A stretch of DNA of 5,999 bases from assembly GCA_031255655.1 (NCBI GenBank), contig JAIRSB010000052.1:1-5999 (forward strand), in the 5' to 3' direction. Both the position numbers and the translations under genes were made by a program. The notes under the pieces are model-generated. The model saw nothing but the letters and a program-made list of their open reading frames with translations. It had not been told where the DNA came from and ran no database searches. Positions 1 through 5,785 of this stretch are shown one piece after another. This DNA is from Spirochaetaceae bacterium (GTDB lineage: Bacteria > Spirochaetota > Spirochaetia > Treponematales > Breznakiellaceae). How positions within the stretch are numbered: position 1 is the stretch's first letter; every line of letters begins with the position of its first letter.

Positions 1-269
1 CTTTCCTCGTCTTCACTTTTATCGTATGGACGCTTATACAAGGCGCCGGAAACAGCGGCCGTTTCATCATTGTGATAAAAATCAAGCACAAGTGGAATTT
101 CGGGAATATCGCGGTCGTACAGACGATAAACGCCCGCCCCCGCGCGGGCAGCCCATTTACGAAGATGACGCTGCCTCTTCTGCAATCGGTTAAACAGCAT
201 GGCAGCCTGCGATTCCGTCCGCTGATCGTCGGAACGCGGCGCATTTTCAGTTAATCTAGTTTCAGTCAC
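1..269 (-). CDS. Probable RlmK-type class I SAM-dependent rRNA methyltransferase, N-terminal part (cut by window edge)
   Basis: The leftward frame stays open from a GTG at 269-267 to the window edge, giving 89 codons. After a variable start (residues 1-22) it reads M-L-F-N-R-L-Q-K-R at 24-32, then H-L-R-K-W-A at 35-40, and Y-R-L-Y-D-R-D-I-P-E at 48-57 followed by LVLDFY. This N-R-L-x-K...KWA...YRLYD-x-D-(I/L)-PE pattern is typical of the RlmK half of E. coli RlmKL and its stand-alone relatives, which methylate a guanine of 23S rRNA (m7G2069 in E. coli). The catalytic SAM-binding Rossmann domain would lie beyond the edge, so activity and exact target cannot be judged. The GTG start overlaps the mfd stop as GTGA and has GGAAG seven bases upstream, inside mfd. 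An internal ATG at 200-198 is an alternative start, but its upstream sequence is a poorer ribosome binding site. The arrangement implies co-transcription and translational coupling with mfd. The family call is fairly secure; the specific enzyme is not. Confidence 0.7.
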   Translation of the reverse strand, partial: MTETRLTENAPRSDDQRTESQAAMLFNRLQKRQRHLRKWAARAGAGVYRLYDRDIPEIPLVLDFYHNDETAAVSGALYKRPYDKSEDEE

Positions 270-3200
270 GCGAGCGCTTCCAGCTTTTCACGGATGAATT
301 CGCTTTTTTCTTTAAGCCCTATCTTTCCTGTTTGCAGCAAAATAACATTCGGCGCCGCCGGATCGAGCTTCACCCTGCCGCCACTTTCTTTAATCAGACG
401 CAGCAGACGCTCGACATTAACATTTGAAGACTTAGCGAATTCGGCGCGAACCACGCCGTTATGTTCTTTAAGAGACAGAACCTTTATTTCACGGCAAATT
501 ATCCTGATTTCGGCAAGAGACAACAACGATAAAAGCTCAAACGGCGGCGGGCCGAAACGATCGTATATCTCGACGCCGACACGTTCAAGTTCATCACGCC
601 GTTTTACCGCCGCTATCTTTTTGTACACTTCCATTTTTTCCTGCGCGCTGTCTATATAAGCGTTCGGAATAAAACCCGTATATTCAAGTTCAAGTAAAGT
701 ATCTGTTTCAGCCTCATAATTTTCATTTTGTAATTTCCGCACAGCGTCATCAAGCAAACGGGCGTATAAATCAAAACCGACAGAAAAAATATTACCCGAC
801 TGCTCGCGCCCCAGTAGATTTCCCGCGCCGCGTATCTCCATATCTTTCATAGCTATCTTAAAACCGGAACCAAGTCCGGTAAAATCCGATATAACCTGAA
901 GCCGCTTTACTGCTTTTTCGGATAAAGCCGTCTGCGGCGGATAGAAAAGATAAGCATAAGCTACCCGCTCGGACCGCCCCACCCTCCCGCGAAGCTGATA
1001 CAACTGCGACACGCCATACATATCGGCGCGGTCAATAATAATTGTATTCACATTCGGTATATCTATCCCGTTTTCAATTATCGTCGTAGACACCAAGACA
1101 TGAAAACCGCCGTGAATAAAACGGCGCATAACATCCTCTAATTCCTCCGCGCCGATTTGCCCGTGGGCACATTCAATCAATATTTCCGGCATAAGACGGG
1201 AAAGCCGCGCCTTTACATCATCAAGACTTCCAATACGATTGTGTAAATAAAAAATCTGTCCGCCCCTCCCCACCTCGAAACGTACCGCCTTAACAATTTT
1301 ATCCTCATCGTATTCATCTATAAAAGTTTCTATCGGATGGCGATTTCGCGGCGGAGTCGCGAGAATACTCATATCGCGTATTTTCAAAAGGCTCATATGC
1401 AAAGTACGCGGAATAGGCGTCGCGGATAGGGCTAGACAATCAACATTATGCCGCAGTTCCTTCAGCCGCTCTTTATCCTTTACGCCGAAACGCTGCTCCT
1501 CATCAATCACCATCAAACCCAAATCTTTAAATTTTATATCTTTTTGTATTATCCTGTGCGTCCCGACAAGAATATCAACTCCGCCGCTTTGCACAGCCTC
1601 CGTTATTTCACGCGAGGCCTTCTTCCCAGCAAAACGCGAGAGCATAGCCACACGCACCGGAAAACCGCTAAAACGCTCCAAAAAATTTTCGTAATGCTGT
1701 TCCGCAAGTATCGTAGTTGGAGCAAGAAAAGCCACTTGTTTTCCGCTCATAACAGCCTTAAAACAAGCCCTAACCGCGACCTCAGTCTTGCCGTAACCCA
1801 CATCGCCGCAAACAAGCCTGTCCATAGGAATTACATTCTCCATGTCGGTTTTTATCTCTTCAACACAACGCGCCTGATCCTCCGTCTCCTCAAATGCGAA
1901 GCCCGCCTCAAACATAATCTGCCATTCACTATCCGGTGGAAACGCGAAACCCTGCGCCGCCTTCCGCTTTGAATATAATCCGATAAGCCGGGATGCCAAC
2001 TCTTCCGCCGCCCTTTTCGCACGCGCTTTTCGCTCACTCCAATTCTTTGAACCGATTTTATCAAGACGCGGCGGCGCACCCTCGTTGCCAATGTACCTTT
2101 GAACAAGATTTACCTGCTCAACCGGAACAAAAATAGTTTCCGCGTCCGCGAATTCAAGCTGAATATAATCACGCTCACTGCCCAGCGCGTTTATCCGCTC
2201 TATCCCCTTAAACAGGCCGATGCCGTAATTTATATGCACCACAAAGTTGCCCGGATTAAGATCGATAAAGGTATCTATCGCGGCTGTACGGACAGAACGC
2301 AGCGAACGCGGCGGACGGCGGAAACCGAACATTTCTTTTTCCTGCGCGAGCATAAGCTTCATATCCGGCAGAGCGAAACCACCCGAAAGCTGCGACTGTA
2401 TGACGAATATGCCCCCTTGCTCCCCAGATTCCGGCTTCGGCAGCGCTACCCTTCCCCCACCAACCGAAGACTCCGTAAGAACCAGAGATTCGGGAACGAC
2501 AAGCGCGTTTACATCCTTTAGCAGTTCTCCGGTGCGCAAAACCTGCGCCCCCGTACCTGCGGCGATAACGATGCGCCAGCCCTGTTCCGAAAGAGAGCTA
2601 AACTCCTCTTTCATATAATTCACATTTCCTGCAAAAGTTCTCGGAGGCTCACAGCGCACGGAAAAACGCCGTGCTGCGCCGCCGTCAGAAGCCGCCGCCT
2701 TCTTCATTGTGATGAACGAAACCTTGTTTTTGATGTTTTTTGTCAAGTCGTCAAAGTTATATATCAAACGCTCAGGCAACGGCACAGGACGTTCACGGAA
2801 GGCTGAGCGGAATAAACCGGCATACTCGCGGTCTATGGACTCCTGCGCGTTAGCAAGACGTTCCCATTCCAAAAAGACAACAGCCGCATCAGCATCGAAA
2901 TAATCCAGAAGTGACGCGTTTTTTTCAAACGCGAGCGGGAAAAACAAGCCCTCATCCGCCGTCTGCCTTCTGCTTATCAAACTTTCTATAAGGCCGCTCA
3001 TATCGGCCTTCTTGCCGGAGTTTTCATAGCCGGAAAATTCTGGCAAACGTTCGATGTTTGCGCTCAGGCAATCAATGCGCTCGTCATCCCAGACAAGTTC
3101 CTTCAGCGGACGCAAAACAATCGAATCAAGCCGCTCCATACTCGTCTGTTCCGCCGCGTTGAACAGTTTAAGCGATTCAACCCTGTCAAAATCCAGCGTT

Positions 3201-3847
3201 ATCCGGTATGCATCCTCCTGTTCGCCTCCGTCCATCACAATATCAAAGACTTCTCCGCGGACGGCGTATTCGCCGCCTGCCCGCGCGCGATGAACGCGGG
3301 TATAAGCCCACGCACCAAGCTGCCCGGCAAGCGACATGGTATCGAGACGCTCTCCGGTTTTTATCAAGATGCGCTGTTTCGCGCTGTATTCCGGCGGCGG
3401 CAGCGGCGACATAAATGCCCGCTGCCCGGTTACAACGACAGGAAACGGCGGTTCCGGTGAAATACCGCCTGCGAGTGTGGAAAGAACCCTTGTCCGCCCG
3501 CTCCAAACAAGCGAATCCGGCGCAGGGCAGCGGTAGGGCGTCGTCCCCCACCATGGGAACAAATCGGCGTTCACGCCCAAAGAGCGCAAATCCTCCGTAA
3601 CATCAGACGCGTCTCGTTCGGACGGCGCGACAACGAGCAGTGGACGGCGTTTGGCAAAGGCGGCAATTATTACCGAGTGCAGGCTGCCTTCCACGCCCTC
3701 TATTTCTAACGGGAAATCCCCTTCCGCGCAGGCGGCAAGCAGGGGGGTAAGTACGGACGAGGCTATCTCGTCTGCGATAAGCGAAAATGACTGTGATTTC
3801 ATCAAAAACTGGATGTCATTATAGCTCAATCTTTCACTCTTAACCAC
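266..3847 (-). CDS. mfd: Transcription-repair coupling factor Mfd
   Basis: Mfd is an ATP-driven DNA translocase in the cytoplasm. It binds RNA polymerase stalled at lesions, pushes it off and recruits UvrA, starting transcription-coupled excision repair. All expected parts are present in order. Residues about 45-250 are the UvrB-like N-terminal module with a degenerate P-loop (GVEGSLHS, 51-58) and the GEYAVRGEVFDI segment (192-203). The RNA-polymerase-interacting CarD-like domain is at about 527-586. The translocase has a Q-motif region (FEETEDQ, 652-658), Walker A GDVGYGKTE (681-689, Lys687), DEEQ box (782-785), SAT (808-810) and QLRGRVGR motif VI (951-958). The TRG element is LGSGFKIA...EIRGAGNLLG (992-1013), and the C-terminal TRCF domain spans about 1050-1150. 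Length 1193 is normal (E. coli 1148). The start is uncertain: GTG at 3847-3845 gives the full frame, and an in-frame stop at 3877-3875 limits extension; neither this GTG nor the ATG at 3802-3800 (residue 16, then KSQSFSLIADE) has a strong Shine-Dalgarno. No broken motif is seen. Confidence 0.98.
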   Translation of the reverse strand: MVKSERLSYNDIQFLMKSQSFSLIADEIASSVLTPLLAACAEGDFPLEIEGVEGSLHSVIIAAFAKRRPLLVVAPSERDASDVTEDLRSLGVNADLFPWWGTTPYRCPAPDSLVWSGRTRVLSTLAGGISPEPPFPVVVTGQRAFMSPLPPPEYSAKQRILIKTGERLDTMSLAGQLGAWAYTRVHRARAGGEYAVRGEVFDIVMDGGEQEDAYRITLDFDRVESLKLFNAAEQTSMERLDSIVLRPLKELVWDDERIDCLSANIERLPEFSGYENSGKKADMSGLIESLISRRQTADEGLFFPLAFEKNASLLDYFDADAAVVFLEWERLANAQESIDREYAGLFRSAFRERPVPLPERLIYNFDDLTKNIKNKVSFITMKKAAASDGGAARRFSVRCEPPRTFAGNVNYMKEEFSSLSEQGWRIVIAAGTGAQVLRTGELLKDVNALVVPESLVLTESSVGGGRVALPKPESGEQGGIFVIQSQLSGGFALPDMKLMLAQEKEMFGFRRPPRSLRSVRTAAIDTFIDLNPGNFVVHINYGIGLFKGIERINALGSERDYIQLEFADAETIFVPVEQVNLVQRYIGNEGAPPRLDKIGSKNWSERKARAKRAAEELASRLIGLYSKRKAAQGFAFPPDSEWQIMFEAGFAFEETEDQARCVEEIKTDMENVIPMDRLVCGDVGYGKTEVAVRACFKAVMSGKQVAFLAPTTILAEQHYENFLERFSGFPVRVAMLSRFAGKKASREITEAVQSGGVDILVGTHRIIQKDIKFKDLGLMVIDEEQRFGVKDKERLKELRHNVDCLALSATPIPRTLHMSLLKIRDMSILATPPRNRHPIETFIDEYDEDKIVKAVRFEVGRGGQIFYLHNRIGSLDDVKARLSRLMPEILIECAHGQIGAEELEDVMRRFIHGGFHVLVSTTIIENGIDIPNVNTIIIDRADMYGVSQLYQLRGRVGRSERVAYAYLFYPPQTALSEKAVKRLQVISDFTGLGSGFKIAMKDMEIRGAGNLLGREQSGNIFSVGFDLYARLLDDAVRKLQNENYEAETDTLLELEYTGFIPNAYIDSAQEKMEVYKKIAAVKRRDELERVGVEIYDRFGPPPFELLSLLSLAEIRIICREIKVLSLKEHNGVVRAEFAKSSNVNVERLLRLIKESGGRVKLDPAAPNVILLQTGKIGLKEKSEFIREKLEALA

Positions 3848-3888
3848 CGATGCGCCCGCGTGCCGGAGTTTGCTTTATCAGGCAGACA

Positions 3889-3918
3889 AAAATAATCTTT
3901 GTACATAATCATGTTCAA
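3889..3918 (-). promoter_or_regulatory. Candidate mfd promoter (weak)
   Basis: Read leftward, TTGAAC (3918-3913) is followed after 18 bases by TATTTT (3894-3889). The match to the sigma70 consensus is 4/6 to 5/6 at -35 and 4/6 at -10. Transcription would start near 3882, leaving a leader of about 35 bases before the GTG at 3847. A competing -10 is a perfect TATAAT at 3823-3818, which lies inside the first codons of the GTG frame; if used, translation would have to begin at the ATG at 3802 with a very short leader. The sequence does not decide between them. Confidence 0.22.
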
Positions 3919-3926
3919 ACAATTTA

Positions 3927-3961
3927 TACCGTAATGTGCGTCCCTGATGCACATTACGGTA
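3927..3961. repeat. Perfect 13-bp palindrome with 9-base spacer between mfd and rsgA
   Basis: TACCGTAATGTGC (3927-3939) and GCACATTACGGTA (3949-3961) are exact reverse complements separated by GTCCCTGAT; one G-T wobble could extend the stem inward. It is not followed by a T-tract on the plus strand, and the leftward flank reads TAAATTG, so it is not a convincing intrinsic terminator on either strand. It lies upstream of both divergent genes, so a role as an operator, cruciform or repeated extragenic palindrome is possible. Confidence 0.85.
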
Positions 3962-4072
3962 CTGTTCACGGGCGCATTTTGCCATCCCAGCAAATGCCAC
4001 GCAATTTACTTACCCACCCCGTCAAAACGTTGCAAACCGCCGGAATGTTATGCGAAATACCCTCTAAACTGG

Positions 4073-4102
4073 TTGACATATCATAAAAATAATGCATAGC
4101 AT
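4073..4102 (+). promoter_or_regulatory. Probable rsgA promoter
   Basis: A perfect -35 hexamer TTGACA (4073-4078) is followed after 18 bases by TAGCAT (4097-4102), a 4/6 match to the -10 consensus. Transcription would begin around 4109, giving a leader of about 16 bases that contains the AAGGAG ribosome binding site. This placement excludes the in-frame ATG at 4092 as the start, because it would lie upstream of the transcript. Confidence 0.45.
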
Positions 4103-4113
4103 TACTCGAATAA

Positions 4114-4119
4114 AAGGAG
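4114..4119 (+). promoter_or_regulatory. Ribosome binding site that fixes the rsgA start
   Basis: AAGGAG lies five bases before the ATG at 4125. The alternative in-frame ATG at 4092 has no purine-rich stretch in front of it, so the 4125 start is preferred. Confidence 0.75.
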
Positions 4120-4124
4120 CATAT

Positions 4125-5213
4125 ATGGGAAACGAATACGATTTAGCAAAATATGGGGCAAACGAATATTTTTACAATGAAGCATTGTTTTATCCTGGCC
4201 TACAAATGGCCAGAGTGGTTTTACAACATAAAGAATTATATAAGATAGCCGCAGTTAATGGAGAATCTTTTGCGGAAGTTTCCGGTAAATTTAGACATGA
4301 AGTAAAAAACATTTCAGAATATCCGGTAACAGGTGATTTTATTATGATCTCCCATGATAATACACAAGACGGAAATGCTATTATTCATAATATATTGCCG
4401 CGCAAAACCGTATTCAAGCGCCTTTCGGCTGGAAACAACAATCAAGAACAGATAATCGCCGCGAATATTGATATTATTTTTGTTTGTGTATCATTAAACA
4501 GTAATTATAATTTAAATCGTATTGAACGGTATCTTTCTGCCGCATGGAACAGCGGCGCTCGTCCTATTGTCATATTAACAAAATCAGATTTGTGTAATGA
4601 TTTGGAAAATAAAATAAATGAAGTATCATCAATCGCTCCAGGCGTTGACGTTATATCAACAAGTAGGGATAACAATACATGCGAAAAAATTATACAGCAT
4701 CTAAAAATAGGCATAACGGCGTCATTTATTGGATCTTCCGGCGTTGGAAAATCAACATTGATTAACCGGCTTGCGGGTAAAGAATTGCTTGAAACACAGG
4801 ATATTCAGCATAACGACAAAGGAAGGCATACAACAACCCGGCGGGAATTGATACTGCTGCCCAACGGAGGCATTGTCATTGATACGCCCGGCATGAGGGA
4901 ATTCGGCGTTGAATCAGTTGATTTGTCAAAAACTTTTTTTGATATTGACGAACTTGCCGCGCAATGCAAATTTGGTAATTGTACCCACGTTTCCGAGCCC
5001 GGCTGCGCTGTTCAAAAGGCGCTCGCTTACGGCGGACTTGGCAAACGGCGGTTTGAAAATTACCAAAAATTGAAAAAAGAAGCGCTTTACGACGGTCTTT
5101 CATCAAAACAAATTGAAACAATTAAGCTTGAGGCTATGTTTAAGGAAATAGGAGGAATGAAAAATATGCGGAACTATATAAGAGAAAAGATGAAAAATAA
5201 ATATAAATCGTAA
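4125..5213 (+). CDS. rsgA: Ribosome small subunit-dependent GTPase RsgA (YjeQ/EngC)
   Basis: RsgA is a late-stage assembly GTPase that binds the 30S subunit, checks maturation of the decoding centre and helps release RbfA. The 362-residue protein shows the circularly permuted GTPase order that defines the family: G4 TKSD (152-155) precedes the P-loop GSSGVGKST (203-211, Lys209), then GRHTTTRR (233-240) and G3 DTPG (253-256). An OB-fold-type segment occupies roughly residues 25-90. The C-terminal zinc site CKFGNC-T-H...EPGC supplies Cys281, Cys286, His288 and Cys294. Length is close to E. coli RsgA (350) and no key residue is missing. The start at 4125 is set by AAGGAG; starting at 4092 would add 11 residues without a ribosome binding site. 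The gene stands alone, divergent from mfd, with its own promoter. Its base composition is much more AT-rich than mfd, which may reflect horizontal acquisition. No clear terminator follows directly. Confidence 0.95.
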   Translation: MGNEYDLAKYGANEYFYNEALFYPGLQMARVVLQHKELYKIAAVNGESFAEVSGKFRHEVKNISEYPVTGDFIMISHDNTQDGNAIIHNILPRKTVFKRLSAGNNNQEQIIAANIDIIFVCVSLNSNYNLNRIERYLSAAWNSGARPIVILTKSDLCNDLENKINEVSSIAPGVDVISTSRDNNTCEKIIQHLKIGITASFIGSSGVGKSTLINRLAGKELLETQDIQHNDKGRHTTTRRELILLPNGGIVIDTPGMREFGVESVDLSKTFFDIDELAAQCKFGNCTHVSEPGCAVQKALAYGGLGKRRFENYQKLKKEALYDGLSSKQIETIKLEAMFKEIGGMKNMRNYIREKMKNKYKS

Positions 5214-5245
5214 ATAAAACAGGTGAAATGCAGGAGTACTTTTGT

Positions 5246-5326
5246 ATGAAAAAAATAATACACCGAAGAATATATTTACAAGTTGTAAATGCTATAATAG
5301 AGTTGTTTAGAAACTTCAGTTTCTAA
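5246..5326 (+). CDS. Possible 26-codon small ORF downstream of rsgA
   Basis: ATG at 5246 opens a 26-codon frame ending with TAA at 5324-5326. AGGAG (5232-5236) stands nine bases upstream, a workable ribosome binding site. The peptide starts MKKIIHRRIYLQVVNAII, basic at first and then hydrophobic, and ends ELFRNFSF. An in-frame ATG at 5228 would lengthen it to 32 codons, 14 bases after the rsgA stop. The last codons and the stop lie inside the 5302-5331 hairpin. I recognise no family. Short open frames are frequent in AT-rich DNA, and the -10-like box within it argues that the DNA may serve another purpose. Confidence 0.2.
   Translation: MKKIIHRRIYLQVVNAIIELFRNFSF
5290..5298 (+). promoter_or_regulatory. 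Extended -10 box TGCTATAAT
   Basis: TGC followed by a perfect TATAAT (5293-5298) matches the extended -10 consensus, which can act with little or no -35. The nearest -35-like sequence, TTTACA at 5275-5280, is only 12 bases away and therefore badly spaced. Transcription would start near 5305, within the left arm of the 5302-5331 hairpin, so a transcript would begin with a structured 5' end. No gene with a good start follows rightward until 5786, so a non-coding RNA is the natural product if the box is active. Confidence 0.33.
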
Positions 5327-5331
5327 ACAAC
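5302..5331. repeat. Perfect 13-bp hairpin with TTCA loop
   Basis: GTTGTTTAGAAAC (5302-5314) and GTTTCTAAACAAC (5319-5331) are exact reverse complements around TTCA. Rightward the stem is followed by AACCGTTAAAAAA and leftward by TCTATTATAG, so neither strand shows the T-run of an intrinsic terminator. It could still end rsgA transcription by another route, or be the 5' stem of a small RNA. There is only one copy in the window. Confidence 0.85.
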
Positions 5332-5338
5332 AACCGTT

Positions 5339-5367
5339 AAAAAACAGCAAAATTCTTTGCATTTTGC
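5339..5367 (-). terminator. Possible leftward intrinsic terminator
   Basis: GCAAAAT and ATTTTGC (5347-5353 and 5361-5367) form a 7-bp stem with a 7-base loop. Read leftward the stem is followed by TG and then six Ts (5344-5339). The stem is AT-rich and therefore weak, but the stronger 5370-5406 stem sits just upstream of it in that direction. No firm leftward gene precedes it; the only candidate is the 26-codon frame at 5489-5409. Confidence 0.35.
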
Positions 5368-5369
5368 AA

Positions 5370-5406
5370 GACTTGGGAGACAACCAACCGGGTTGTCGAA
5401 CAAGTC
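5370..5406. repeat. Two-part hairpin with symmetric internal loop
   Basis: GACTTG (5370-5375) pairs with CAAGTC (5401-5406), and GACAACC (5379-5385) pairs with GGTTGTC (5391-5397), with AACCG as the loop. Between the two helices lie GGA and GAA on the rightward strand, which could form stacked purine mismatches. The leftward strand would carry pyrimidine-rich TTC and TCC instead, so the RNA fold is more plausible for a rightward transcript. Neither flank has a T-run directly adjoining. Confidence 0.75.
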
Positions 5407-5408
5407 CA

Positions 5409-5489
5409 TTAATAATATCCAAATATTTCATAACGATCATGATTTTGAATTAATATCACAAGAAACAAAATTAAAAACATACAAAACAT
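5409..5489 (-). CDS. Possible 26-residue hydrophobic peptide
   Basis: Leftward ATG at 5489-5487 opens 26 codons ending in TAA at 5411-5409. The peptide starts MFCMFLILFLVILI, a single strongly hydrophobic stretch, and ends QNHDRYEIFGYY with a polar, aromatic tail. An in-frame ATG three codons later is an alternative start. GGGG lies about seven bases upstream but is not a good Shine-Dalgarno. The stop is two bases from the 5370-5406 hairpin, and the possible leftward terminator follows. The form recalls short membrane toxins of type I systems (Ibs and Ldr class), but I recognise no specific homologue and see no convincing leftward promoter. Confidence 0.2.
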   Translation of the reverse strand: MFCMFLILFLVILIQNHDRYEIFGYY

Positions 5490-5700
5490 GAGTGCGCCCC
5501 ACTTCACCTAAGCAGGCTTCTCTGCACTTCATCACTCTCCGGTTTTGCTCTGGTCTCGCCGCACTTATTCCTACGCAAAATCTTCACCGCATTTCTCCAA
5601 ACCTGCCCACTTCTTACGAAAAGGGTGGGCGGATACCGTGAAAGAAATCATTCCCAAAGCTCCGGCTTACGACCAAAAGCGCACAGGTGTGTCACAGTTT
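5490..5700 (-). pseudogene. Gene-free stretch, possibly decayed coding sequence
   Basis: Composition changes at about 5490 from roughly 20% G+C (12/60 at 5411-5470) to about 50% (30/60 at 5521-5580). Read leftward, one frame runs as VTHLCAFGRKPELWE, a TGA stop, then FLSRYPPTLFVRSGQVW, and on without a break to a TGA near 5509. That is about 60 codons with a single internal stop. I recognise no protein, and no start or ribosome binding site is clear. A rightward 62-codon frame from a TTG at 5545 lies over the same bases, also without family resemblance. It may be a gene remnant, a dispersed repeat or ordinary spacer. Confidence 0.15.
5603..5632. repeat. GC-rich hairpin in the spacer before the lipoprotein gene
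   Basis: CTGCCCAC (5603-5610) pairs with GTGGGCGG (5625-5632) with one G-T wobble. Weaker pairs may continue inward around an ACGA loop. No T-run adjoins on either side, so it is not an intrinsic terminator. Confidence 0.5.
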
Positions 5701-5707
5701 TTTACAC

Positions 5708-5756
5708 TTGAATTACCGCGAAAAAACATGTAAGATGTTATTTAACAAACTATACT
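5708..5756 (+). promoter_or_regulatory. Candidate promoter(s) of the lipoprotein gene
   Basis: TTGAAT (5708-5713) and TAAGAT (5731-5736) are separated by 17 bases, each a 4/6 match to consensus. A better -10 alone, TATACT (5751-5756, 5/6), lacks a correctly spaced -35. Either would give a leader of about 20 to 45 bases. A small inverted repeat AACAT/ATGTT (5725-5729, 5735-5739) overlaps the first -10. Confidence 0.28.
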
Positions 5757-5774
5757 AACTGGGAATATATTTTT

Positions 5775-5780
5775 GGAGGG
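5775..5780 (+). promoter_or_regulatory. Strong ribosome binding site of the lipoprotein gene
   Basis: GGAGGG lies five bases before ATG at 5786, close to the ideal Shine-Dalgarno. It fixes the start of the last gene. Confidence 0.8.
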
Positions 5781-5785
5781 AAATA

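Larger units (their letters stand above)
3850..3977. repeat. Outer inverted repeat enclosing the 3927-3961 palindrome
   Basis: ATGCGCCC at 3850-3857 is complementary to GGGCGCAT at 3970-3977. With a two-base bulge (GC, 3858-3859) pairing continues through GTG (3860-3862) with CAC (3967-3969). The pair brackets the shorter palindrome and begins three bases from the mfd GTG start. No flanking target-site duplication is evident. It could be a relic of a small non-coding element or a chance match, since the arms are short and GC-rich. Confidence 0.3.

Noticed and set aside
51..58. A working ATPase site in the N-terminal part of Mfd
   Set aside because: The segment GVEGSLHS lacks the lysine of a P-loop; a degenerate site here is normal for Mfd.
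72..254. Rightward 60-codon frame
   Set aside because: It lies antisense to the methyltransferase frame, which has recognisable motifs; this one has none.
1448..1972. Rightward 174-codon frame within mfd
   Set aside because: It is the antisense shadow of the conserved Mfd translocase motifs and resembles no protein.
3927..3961. Intrinsic terminator of mfd or rsgA
   Set aside because: It lies upstream of both divergent genes and no T-run follows on either strand.
3850..4086. Rightward 78-codon frame in the mfd-rsgA spacer
   Set aside because: It has no ribosome binding site, its codons are dictated by the palindrome, and the rsgA promoter lies at its end.
4092..4124. Eleven-residue N-terminal extension of RsgA from ATG 4092
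   Set aside because: The ATG lacks a ribosome binding site and would sit upstream of the predicted transcript start; AAGGAG favours 4125.
5302..5331. A single CRISPR-type repeat (30 bases, palindromic, beginning GTTG)
   Set aside because: Only one copy exists in the window, with no regularly spaced second copy and no cas gene nearby.
5545..5733. Rightward 62-codon frame before the lipoprotein gene
   Set aside because: It starts at TTG without a ribosome binding site, has no recognisable motif and overlaps a likely promoter at its end.
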